Shown piece after piece: positions 7,746-15,395 of a stretch of 64,000 nucleotides of DNA (its first letter is position 1; each line of letters starts with the position of its first letter). The DNA is from Kuafuiihalomonas sp050331295. GTDB lineage: Bacteria; Myxococcota; Kuafuiibacteriia; Kuafuiibacteriales; Kuafuiibacteriaceae. The stretch lies in contig JBHJGZ010000011.1 of assembly GCA_050331295.1 (NCBI GenBank), forward strand, positions 145,315-209,314, in the 5' to 3' direction. The translations under genes were made by a program, and so were the position numbers. The notes beneath the pieces are model-generated. The model was not told the DNA's origin and did not search any database. It was given only the letters and a program-made list of their open reading frames with translations.

Positions 7746-9215
7746 TCAATCAGCGTCCGCGGGGATGAGGAGCGTGAAGCGCGTGCCCCGGCCTTCTTCG
7801 CTCCACACGCGGACTTCGCCGCCGTGAGCCTCGATGATCCGCTTCACGATGGCCAGACCCAGCCCCGTCCCACCGTGCTCCCGGGTAATCGAGTTGTCGA
7901 CCTGGTAAAAGCTGTTGAAGACCCGCTCCAATTTGTCCGCAGGAATGCCGATGCCCTCATCCTGGACGTCGAAACGGATGAATGCCCGATCCGGTTGACC
8001 GAACCGTCCTCCTTCGTCCCGGCGTAGCGCGCCCGACCACTTGTTCACGTGGATCTGGATCCGTCCGTTCTCCGGAGTGAACTTCACGGCGTTCCCCAGG
8101 AGATTCGTCAGGCACTGCGCGAGGCGAGCCGGGTCGGCGCGAAATTCGGGAAGGTCGGAAGGGATGTCCGCGGAGACGTCGATCCGCTTCCTATTGGCCT
8201 GAGGTACGATGGAGGAACGGGCCTGCTCCACCACCGGTGCGGCCGAGGTGGTCTGGAAGCGCATATGCATCTCGCCCGCTTCGATCTTCGACATGTCGAG
8301 GAGGGAACTGATCAGGGAAAGCAGGCTTTCGCCCTTGTCGCGAATGGTGCTGACGTAGCCACACTGATCTTCGTTCAGCTCGCCCGCGAGTCCCTCCAGC
8401 AGCATCTCGGAATACCCAATGACCGACGTGAGGGGAGTCCGAAGCTCATGGGATATCGTGGCGAGAAAATTCGACTTCATCCGGTCGAGTTCCTGCAGCT
8501 TTTCCAGCGACTCTCTCAGTCGGCGGTTCGACTCCGAGAGTTCATTGTAGCTCGAAGTGATGGATTCGACGTGGAGGCGCTGCGTCATCAGCGACTTCAT
8601 CGCAATGAAGGTCACGGTTTCGACCACACCCCGGAAGTTGTTCAAGATCTTGATGATGGTTTCGTCGGGCGCCCGTCGAATCTTCTCTCCGTACGACCAC
8701 AGACGCTCGGGGTCGAAATCAGGAAACGCGCTGACCTCTTCCGACGGACGCCGGAGATCCGCCGGCCGGAACGGCCCATAGATGACGCGTCCCAGCATGT
8801 CGCCGGTATACATGATCGGCATGATCACGTACTTGAGGCCCGAGAAGCAGTATTGCTCGACGACCTTCCCATCCGAAAGGCCCGGATAGTCGACAGTCTT
8901 GATCTTCGTGACGAGTGCCGTGCATTTGGGGCGGCCTACGCTGTTCTGAAAAATATAGCCGCACCAGTCGCCGTTGCCGACGCGAATGTCGACCAGCTTC
9001 GTGCCATCATTGTCGAATATCTTGATTCCTATCTTATAGAGATCGACAAAGCTGGCGCATATATCTTTGAATGCATTGAGGTCCAACAGCTCGGCCAGCG
9101 CGACCTGTCGGTCCAGGACCGAACCGCCAGGAGTGGATCGAGGTCCCCGACGGACCGGTTGAAGGTCCATCGTGCCGGACGGATTCACGACCGGCAGTCG
9201 TGAAGGTCCGCTCAC
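7746..9215 (-). CDS. PocR-domain sensor histidine kinase
   Basis: Residues about 40-155 form a PocR-type ligand-sensing domain: ELLDLNAFKDICASF, then WCGYIF, GRPKC, QYCFSGLKYVIMPI and LGRVIYGPFRP, with cysteines near 85, 98 and 123 that could bind a metal or cofactor. A helical linker follows, then HisKA with ATISHELRTPLTS (phospho-acceptor His about 255) and a HATPase with NLLGNAVKFT, DEGIGIP and GTGLGLAIVKRI. There are no membrane helices, so it should be a soluble cytoplasmic sensor. The GTG start at 9215 overlaps the stop of the MglA-like GTPase gene (GTGA). No response regulator is adjacent. PocR domains are known to bind small metabolites such as propanediol or other hydrocarbon derivatives; the ligand here cannot be predicted. 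Confidence 0.88.
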   Translation of the reverse strand: MSGPSRLPVVNPSGTMDLQPVRRGPRSTPGGSVLDRQVALAELLDLNAFKDICASFVDLYKIGIKIFDNDGTKLVDIRVGNGDWCGYIFQNSVGRPKCTALVTKIKTVDYPGLSDGKVVEQYCFSGLKYVIMPIMYTGDMLGRVIYGPFRPADLRRPSEEVSAFPDFDPERLWSYGEKIRRAPDETIIKILNNFRGVVETVTFIAMKSLMTQRLHVESITSSYNELSESNRRLRESLEKLQELDRMKSNFLATISHELRTPLTSVIGYSEMLLEGLAGELNEDQCGYVSTIRDKGESLLSLISSLLDMSKIEAGEMHMRFQTTSAAPVVEQARSSIVPQANRKRIDVSADIPSDLPEFRADPARLAQCLTNLLGNAVKFTPENGRIQIHVNKWSGALRRDEGGRFGQPDRAFIRFDVQDEGIGIPADKLERVFNSFYQVDNSITREHGGTGLGLAIVKRIIEAHGGEVRVWSEEGRGTRFTLLIPADAD

Positions 9216-9889
9216 CGGCCAGCCTCCGCCGCAGATTGCTCATTGATGGCTCCGAAGATGGACTGCATGAACTCCTCTTTGGAGACCATGAACTTGCGTT
9301 TGAAGTCGTGCTCACGATCCAGATGCTGCCACAACAGGTCGAGGCAGCCCTTGAGCGTCTCCACCACCCCAGCCCCCTTGATGGCAATGGCCCTGTAGAC
9401 GGGCTCGCTGCCGCTCCGGGCGTACTCCTTAAACTCTCGCTCACCGATCGCATCGGCGAGATCCATCTTGTTGAACTGAATGACCGTGGGCACCACTGCC
9501 GGGTCGAGTCCGTTGGCCTTGAGGTTCTTGAGAAGCCCAGCGAACGCCTCGTTGTTCTGCTCCCGAGCTCCCTTTCTTCCGTCCGCGATGAAGCAAACCC
9601 CGTCGCATCCGGCCAACACGATCCGGCGCGTCGATTCGTGAACGATCTGTCCTGGCACCGTGAACAACTTGAGCTTCACCTTGAAGCCGGACCGCGTCTT
9701 GAAATGGACCGGGAGGAGGTCGAAGAACAAGGTTCGATCTCCCTTTGTGTCCAACGTCATGAGCCGGCCTCGGGCGTCCGGGTCGAGAAAGCCGTGGAGC
9801 GCTTCGATGTTTGTGGTCTTCCCGGACAGCGCGGGTCCGTAATAGACGACCTTGAGGGTGAGCTCTTTGCTCCGAACGTTGAACTGCAC
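9212..9889 (-). CDS. MglA-like Ras-superfamily small GTPase
   Basis: The 225 residues match the bacterial MglA family throughout: LKVVYYGPALSGKTTN (P-loop), GDRTLFFDLLP, KLFTVPGQIVHESTRR (switch II, with VPGQ replacing DTAGQ), and IQFNKMDLAD (NKxD). MglA-family GTPases set cell polarity and drive gliding or pilus switching in Myxococcus. This copy is longer than MglA (about 195) through a C-terminal tail ending in KEEFMQSIFGAINEQ. No MglB/roadblock partner is nearby. Its stop overlaps the start of the PocR histidine kinase and its start lies 9 bases after pyrD, so it probably shares their transcript. Assignment as a paralogue of MglA rather than MglA itself is inference. Confidence 0.9.
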   Translation of the reverse strand: MQFNVRSKELTLKVVYYGPALSGKTTNIEALHGFLDPDARGRLMTLDTKGDRTLFFDLLPVHFKTRSGFKVKLKLFTVPGQIVHESTRRIVLAGCDGVCFIADGRKGAREQNNEAFAGLLKNLKANGLDPAVVPTVIQFNKMDLADAIGEREFKEYARSGSEPVYRAIAIKGAGVVETLKGCLDLLWQHLDREHDFKRKFMVSKEEFMQSIFGAINEQSAAEAGR

Positions 9890-9898
9890 GATGGGACC

Positions 9899-11011
9899 TC
9901 AGGTATGCCTTTCATCGGCACCCACGGCGGCTTCGAGAGTTCGAAACCCATCGCGGTCCAGGCACCGGGCCAAGTGCTGGGTGATTTCGTTCACGATCGC
10001 TGGGCCACCATAAACGAAACCCGTGTAGATTTGTACGAGGGCCGCTCCGGCGCGGATCCGGGCGTACGCGGCCGGGCCCGAGTCGATGCCTCCCACACCC
10101 ACGATGGGGACCCGCCCCCGCAGCACCCGATAGAGCCGCCTGACCACGGCCTCGGCGCGGCTTCTCAGGGGTGACCCTGACACGCCCCCCTCGAAGGGGA
10201 CTCCGGCCGTCAGAAGATCCGTTCTGCGGGTGGTGTTCGTGGCGATGAGCCCCGAGACCGATTCCGCCAGGGCCCACTCGGCCAAAGCGTCCAGCTCCGA
10301 ATCCTCCAGGTCGGGCGACAGCTTGAGGAGTATGGGTCTCTCCGGCGCGGCGGAACGCACCGCGTCGAGGATGGGATGGAGGTGCTCCACCGCCTGAAGG
10401 CGTCGAAGCCCCGGCGTATTCGGACTGGACACATTGATGGTGAGAAAATCGGCCACCGGACCCACCGCTGCCGCGGCCGACCGGTAGTCCTGAGCCGCCA
10501 GCTCGAGCGGCGTCGCCTTGGCCATTCCGATGTTGGCACCCACCGGAATCTTGGTCCGCCGCATCGCCAGGCGCGCCGCCAGAGCCGGCGCCCCACGATT
10601 GTTGAATCCCATCCGATTCAACAGCGCAGCCTGTTGTGGAAATCGAGCCAGTCGAGGCGCGAGGTTTCCAGGCTGGCCGGTGCCGGGTGTGACGGTGCCG
10701 ACCTCCAAGAACCCGAAGCCCAGCGCCGCCCAGAAATCGATGGCCTCACCATCCTTGTCGAGTCCCGCAGCCAGTCCAACCGGCGTCGGAAATCTCAGGC
10801 CGAGGCACTCGGTGGCGACCGAAGGCGGAAGGGACTCCTGAAAAACGCGCTTGGCCAAGGCACAGGCCCAATCCATTCGGCTCGCGAAGCCTGCGGCCGC
10901 CATGGTCCAGTCGTGCGCCGTCTCGGCCCCCAAACGAAACAGCGCGGGACGCGCCCATCGGTACAGGCCTTTCGGCTCCGTGATACGAACTTCGTCGGGC
11001 TTCAAACTCAC
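9899..11011 (-). CDS. pyrD: Dihydroorotate dehydrogenase (quinone), class 2
   Basis: This FMN enzyme oxidises dihydroorotate to orotate and passes electrons to membrane quinone. Family features are the N-terminal membrane-associating stretch GLYRWARPALFRLGAETAH, VGLAAGLDKDGEAID, EVGTVTPGTGQPGN, and NVSSPNTPGLRRLQ with the class 2 catalytic serine. IVGVGGIDSG and LVQIYTGFVYGGP form the phosphate/FMN site. The chosen start is a GTG at 11011 whose GTGA overlaps the dinG stop, with GGAG about 10 bases upstream; the open frame extends to 11098 but inside dinG. About 370 residues result. Confidence 0.95.
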   Translation of the reverse strand: MSLKPDEVRITEPKGLYRWARPALFRLGAETAHDWTMAAAGFASRMDWACALAKRVFQESLPPSVATECLGLRFPTPVGLAAGLDKDGEAIDFWAALGFGFLEVGTVTPGTGQPGNLAPRLARFPQQAALLNRMGFNNRGAPALAARLAMRRTKIPVGANIGMAKATPLELAAQDYRSAAAAVGPVADFLTINVSSPNTPGLRRLQAVEHLHPILDAVRSAAPERPILLKLSPDLEDSELDALAEWALAESVSGLIATNTTRRTDLLTAGVPFEGGVSGSPLRSRAEAVVRRLYRVLRGRVPIVGVGGIDSGPAAYARIRAGAALVQIYTGFVYGGPAIVNEITQHLARCLDRDGFRTLEAAVGADERHT

Positions 11012-13080
11012 GAAGTCGGCTCCGAATGCCGGTCCAGCGGACCATCTCCGGCCGACCGGTCCCACCACGCCCTGAGGTCGTCGAGCGCACGAAAACACGG
11101 CACGTCCGGCAACGCTTCCACGAACCGAGCCCCATAGCTCCGGTCGGAGATGCGCCCATCCAGGACCGCCACGATGCCGCGGTCCGTCCGACTCCTGACC
11201 AGACGTCCAAACCCTTGTTTCAAGCGAAGAATCGCCCGCGGAAGATGAAGGTGGGTGAACGGGTTTTCGCCTCGACTCCGGGCTCGCTCGGCCCGCGCCG
11301 CGACCAACGGATCAGCGGGGCTCTCGAACGGGAGCCGGTCGATGACCACCAGTCGCAGCGGATCCCCAGGAATGTCGACGCCTTCCCAGAAACTCGCGGT
11401 GGCACACAAGACGGCTGGAGCGCGGTCGACGAAACGCGCGATCAGCTCGCGCTTCGGGAGTTCACCTTGCACGTAGCACGGAAACGACAGCGACCCGCGA
11501 AGCGTCTTGAACGCCTGATTCATCGAACGCACGCTCGTGAACAACAGAAGGGCACCGCCTCCGACCAGTTCGATGAGCGCCCGACTGGCGGACACCACCT
11601 TCTCGGCTGCGTTCACCGAATCCGGGTCGGGCGCGTCTCGAGGAACGAACAGCGCCGCCTGTCGCCGATAGTCATACGGGGAAGTAAAGACATGAGCATC
11701 CGCGTCCCGCGGCGTCCCGGTGGAGCTCAGGAAGTAGCTCATGTCGCCGCCAGTGGACAGAGTGGCGCTGCATAGGCCCACCGAATGGAATCTTTCGAAC
11801 AAATAGAGACGGAGAAGATTGGAGACTTCGATGGGAGAAGCCCCCAAAGCCACATTCCGAGACTGCACTTCGCTCCAATAGACGAAGTCCGGGTCTTCGG
11901 CCCTCAAAACGAAACGAAACGACTCGGCCAGGCCTCGAGCCCGGCGGGCCAGATGAGCGGCGTTGAGGTCCCCGCTCTGGAATTCCTCGAGGGTGGCCGC
12001 AAGGCGCTCGAAATGAGCTTCGACCGATTCGAGCCTCCGACGCGCATCCTCGAACTCCGGTGCGTTTCGAGAAATCCGGGCCCGACCCGGCGACCGCGGA
12101 ACCGACCGAAAAAGGTCTGAGGCGGCCGCCCCGCTCTGGGTGGCGGACATGCCGAGAGCGGCGGGCGTCTCCGGCGCCGCGGCCACGAAATCCGTGACGT
12201 CCTTGGTGAGGCGCTCGACCATGCGGCGGGAGACGGTGCCACCGAAGTAGTCGGAGGCCACCGCCTCCAAACCATGAGCTTCGTCCAGGATCAGGCTGTC
12301 GACCTCCGGAACGATCTCGAAGTGAATCCGCCCGTCTCCCGACAACCTTGATTGCGCCCGGAGCGCGAGATCGGACATCAAGAGATGATGGTTGACGATG
12401 ATGATATCCGCTCGCTGCGCTTCCCTTCGCATCCGAACCACGAAACACGCGTCATACCGCGGGCACTTCGTTCCGATGCACACCTCGGAGCGGGCATCCA
12501 CGTCGAACCATCGAGGATCCGACTCGTTCAGCACCCGCAGTTCTGCCCGGTCTCCGCGCTCGGTCGTCTGGGACCAGGCGCGGATTTGACCGAAGACATC
12601 GTCTTCTTCGAAACTGAACGAACGCTGGGCGGTGTGGCGGTCCAGTCGAGCGAGGCATAGGTAGTTGCTTCGACCCTTCATCAGCGCGGTGCGAACGACC
12701 TCCGCGTCGGCCGGCGGGGCGTCGGGGGTCGCCCGTTCGAGGCGGCGACCCATGGCCTGGGCCAGGCGAGCCAAGAGGGTCAGGTCCTTATCGACGATCT
12801 GGTCCTGAAGCGTCTTGGTGTGCGTCGAAATCACAACCCTCCGGTCTGAGAGCATCGCAGCCACCAGATAGGCCAACGTCTTGCCGATTCCAGTGGGTGC
12901 TTCGATGGCCACCACCCCCCCCTGGTTCATCCGCTGCAGGAGGGCCTGCGCCATCTCGACTTGAGGTTGGCGAGGCTCGAAGCCTGGCAAACATCTGGAT
13001 GCGATCCCATTGGCCCCCAGGACTTGCTCGATCGAGTACGATTGAGGTTTCTTCACCGTGGACCGGATGGCCGAAAGCAT
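11008..13080 (-). CDS. dinG: DinG-family Fe-S ATP-dependent DNA helicase
   Basis: This is an XPD/DinG-type superfamily 2 helicase for repair and resolution of unusual DNA structures. The roughly 690 residues include IEAPTGIGKT (Walker A), SLILDEAHGLE (DEAH box), and four cysteines spaced as in Fe-S helicases (NYLCLAR, then SEVCIGTKCPRYDACF). C-terminal motifs include GALLLFTSVRSM, CATASFWEGVDIPGDPL, and LKQGFGRLVRSRTDRG (motif VI). The ATG at 13080 was preferred because it precedes the conserved GFEPRQPQ segment by about 30 residues and has GGAAAGG upstream; the frame is open to 13302 but that part antisenses ppk1. Even so the start overlaps the divergent ppk1 start candidates at 13058/13067. 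Confidence 0.9.
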   Translation of the reverse strand: MLSAIRSTVKKPQSYSIEQVLGANGIASRCLPGFEPRQPQVEMAQALLQRMNQGGVVAIEAPTGIGKTLAYLVAAMLSDRRVVISTHTKTLQDQIVDKDLTLLARLAQAMGRRLERATPDAPPADAEVVRTALMKGRSNYLCLARLDRHTAQRSFSFEEDDVFGQIRAWSQTTERGDRAELRVLNESDPRWFDVDARSEVCIGTKCPRYDACFVVRMRREAQRADIIIVNHHLLMSDLALRAQSRLSGDGRIHFEIVPEVDSLILDEAHGLEAVASDYFGGTVSRRMVERLTKDVTDFVAAAPETPAALGMSATQSGAAASDLFRSVPRSPGRARISRNAPEFEDARRRLESVEAHFERLAATLEEFQSGDLNAAHLARRARGLAESFRFVLRAEDPDFVYWSEVQSRNVALGASPIEVSNLLRLYLFERFHSVGLCSATLSTGGDMSYFLSSTGTPRDADAHVFTSPYDYRRQAALFVPRDAPDPDSVNAAEKVVSASRALIELVGGGALLLFTSVRSMNQAFKTLRGSLSFPCYVQGELPKRELIARFVDRAPAVLCATASFWEGVDIPGDPLRLVVIDRLPFESPADPLVAARAERARSRGENPFTHLHLPRAILRLKQGFGRLVRSRTDRGIVAVLDGRISDRSYGARFVEALPDVPCFRALDDLRAWWDRSAGDGPLDRHSEPTS

Positions 13081-15379
13081 ATCAGCCCAGCCCTTTCCGG
13101 CAAGAACCCTCGAAGTCGGGGACGGATCGAGTACACTTCGTTCCTTGGATCTCGACGACCCCAGCTTGTACTTGAATCGCGAGCTGAGCTGGCTCGACTT
13201 CAATCGTCGGGTCCTGGCCCTGGCCCGCCGTAACGACGTTCCTTTGGTGGAGCGGCTCAAGTTCGTGGCCATCGCCTCGAGGAATCTGGACGAATTCTTC
13301 ATGGTCCGGATCGGAGGCCTGGAACGTTCGGTGGCCCAGGCACGCCGGGACCGAGAGGCCTGGGTATCGGTCCTCGACGCAGCGCGCGGCCCGGACGGGA
13401 TGGGTGCCTTGGAAATCCTGAATCGAGCTTACGAGGAGGCCCGAGCCCTCAGCTACGGCATCTCCACCACGTTCCTGGACCACGTGTTGCCTCTGTTGGA
13501 AGCCGAGAGGCTGGTCCGTTTGGTGGCCCCAGCCGCCGCGGGCGGTGAGGCCTACGCATATTATCAGCGGGAGGTTCATCCCTGCCTCACGCCCATCGCC
13601 ATCGACCCGGCTCATCCCTTCCCCCTCTTGCGGAGCGGAACACTCAACGTTGCTTTCCGACTCAGCCTGGGCTCGGCCTCCCCGCCCGCATCGGGCTCCA
13701 GCGATGAACATCGGAGCCGCTGGGCGGTGGTGCAGGTCCCCTCCATGCTTCCCCGCTTCCGGGCGTTTCCGGGCGACCGTTGCCCTCAGTTCGTCGCCAT
13801 GGAGGACCTGATCGCCTGCTTCGCTTCGGAGCTCTTTCCGGGTCATCGCGTGGTGGAGGCGGCCAGCTTTCGCGTGACCCGGGCCAGCGACCTCGACATC
13901 GCGGAAGACGAGGTCGACGACCTCCTTTCCAGTATCGAGGATGAGCTCCGACGAAGAGAACGAGGTCAGCCTGTGCGCCTCGAGTTGAGCGAACACACCT
14001 CAGCCGAGATGGCCGAAACGTTGCGTGACGCCATCGGCCTGGAAGACCGGCAACTGGTCCGCAACCCCGGCCCGGTCAAACTCGGTGACCTGTGGGACGT
14101 GATCCGAGGGCTCGATGCGCCGGAGCATCGCGACGAACCGTTTCAGCCCGCCCCCGCGGCACGTCTCGGCTATGCCCCCACCATTTTCAGGTCGATCGAA
14201 GAAGGGGATGTGCTGCTCCATCACCCCTATGAGTCCTTTCGGCCCGTCGTGGACTTCATCGAGCAGGCGGCCTCGGACCCCGACGTCATGGCCATCAAGA
14301 TGACGCTTTACCGAACCAGCGGCGATTCTCCGCTGGTCCGCGCCCTGACCCGTGCGGCGGAGGCCGGAAAGGAGGTCACGGCCCTCGTCGAGTTGAAGGC
14401 CCGCTTCGACGAAGCCAACAACATCGCCTGGGCCAAGGAGCTGGAGCAATCCGGGGTGCACGTGGTCTACGGCCTCATTGGACTCAAAACCCACTGCAAG
14501 ATGCTCCTCGTGATCCGGCGCGAGGGTGCCAGGCTGGCGCGCTACGTGCACCTGAGCACCGGCAACTACAATCCCAGCACCGCTCGGCTCTACACCGATC
14601 TGGGCCTCTTCACCGCCCACGAAGGCATCACCCGAGACGCCCTCCTTCTCTTCAACGTCCTGACGGGCTATTCCGAGCTCCCGGAGATGAACCACCTGGG
14701 AGTGGCCCCTTTCGGAATGCGTCAGCACATCCTCGACCGGATCGGGGTGGAGATTCAGCATGCACGGGCCGGACGGCCCTCCGGGATCGTCGCCCAGATG
14801 AACTCCTTGGTGGATGGAGCCATCATCAAAGCGCTGTACGAAGCGAGCCGAGCAGGCGTCCCCATCCGCTTGGTGGTGCGGGGCATCTGCTGTCTTCGGC
14901 CGGAGGTCCCGGGCGTCAGCGAGAACATTCAGGTGATCTCGGTCCTCGATCGTTTCCTGGAGCATTCCCGCATCACGTGGTGGCGCAACGGAGGAGACGA
15001 CCTCATCTACGCCAGCAGCGCGGATTGGATGCCGCGAAACCTCGATCGAAGGATCGAAGTCGTGTTTCCGCTCCTGGATCCCGAGGTCAAGGCACGGGTC
15101 ATCGAAGACATTCTGGAGCCGCTCCTTCGTGACAACACATCCAGCTGGCGGCTGGGCCGGGATGCGGTCTATCGACCCAACGCGGTTCGTGGTGTCCCGT
15201 ATCGGGCCCAGGAGGCGCAGATCGAGAAGTATCAGACTCAGCAGGGGCGCTTGCGTCACCTCCGTCCGGAGGTTCCAGCCAAGCGACTGCTCAGTCCCGC
15301 GGCTCGGGTGGCCGAAGCGCAGCAACGCCGCCTGGTCGCTGGCCGGCTGGAAACGCCCGACGGCAACGCCGCCAGCTAG
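13067..15379 (+). CDS. ppk1: Polyphosphate kinase 1
   Basis: PPK1 makes inorganic polyphosphate from ATP. The protein shows the N-terminal YLNRELSWLDFNRRVLAL, SRNLDEFFMVRIGGL, then YVHLSTGNYNPSTARLYTDLGLFT containing the autophosphorylated histidine, and SVLDRFLEHSRI with the second active-site histidine. KMTLYRTSGDSPLVRAL marks the ATP-site domain. Length (770 from the ATG at 13067) slightly exceeds the usual 690-730, owing to the N-terminus and a C-terminal tail. GTG 13058, ATG 13067 and TTG 13145 are all in frame; the first two overlap the divergent dinG start, and TTG 13145 gives 744 residues beginning just before the conserved block. None has a good ribosome site. The stop lies 16 bases from the convergent glnD stop. 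Confidence 0.93.
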   Translation: MAESISAQPFPARTLEVGDGSSTLRSLDLDDPSLYLNRELSWLDFNRRVLALARRNDVPLVERLKFVAIASRNLDEFFMVRIGGLERSVAQARRDREAWVSVLDAARGPDGMGALEILNRAYEEARALSYGISTTFLDHVLPLLEAERLVRLVAPAAAGGEAYAYYQREVHPCLTPIAIDPAHPFPLLRSGTLNVAFRLSLGSASPPASGSSDEHRSRWAVVQVPSMLPRFRAFPGDRCPQFVAMEDLIACFASELFPGHRVVEAASFRVTRASDLDIAEDEVDDLLSSIEDELRRRERGQPVRLELSEHTSAEMAETLRDAIGLEDRQLVRNPGPVKLGDLWDVIRGLDAPEHRDEPFQPAPAARLGYAPTIFRSIEEGDVLLHHPYESFRPVVDFIEQAASDPDVMAIKMTLYRTSGDSPLVRALTRAAEAGKEVTALVELKARFDEANNIAWAKELEQSGVHVVYGLIGLKTHCKMLLVIRREGARLARYVHLSTGNYNPSTARLYTDLGLFTAHEGITRDALLLFNVLTGYSELPEMNHLGVAPFGMRQHILDRIGVEIQHARAGRPSGIVAQMNSLVDGAIIKALYEASRAGVPIRLVVRGICCLRPEVPGVSENIQVISVLDRFLEHSRITWWRNGGDDLIYASSADWMPRNLDRRIEVVFPLLDPEVKARVIEDILEPLLRDNTSSWRLGRDAVYRPNAVRGVPYRAQEAQIEKYQTQQGRLRHLRPEVPAKRLLSPAARVAEAQQRRLVAGRLETPDGNAAS

Positions 15380-15395
15380 GCGCGGAAACGGCGGC

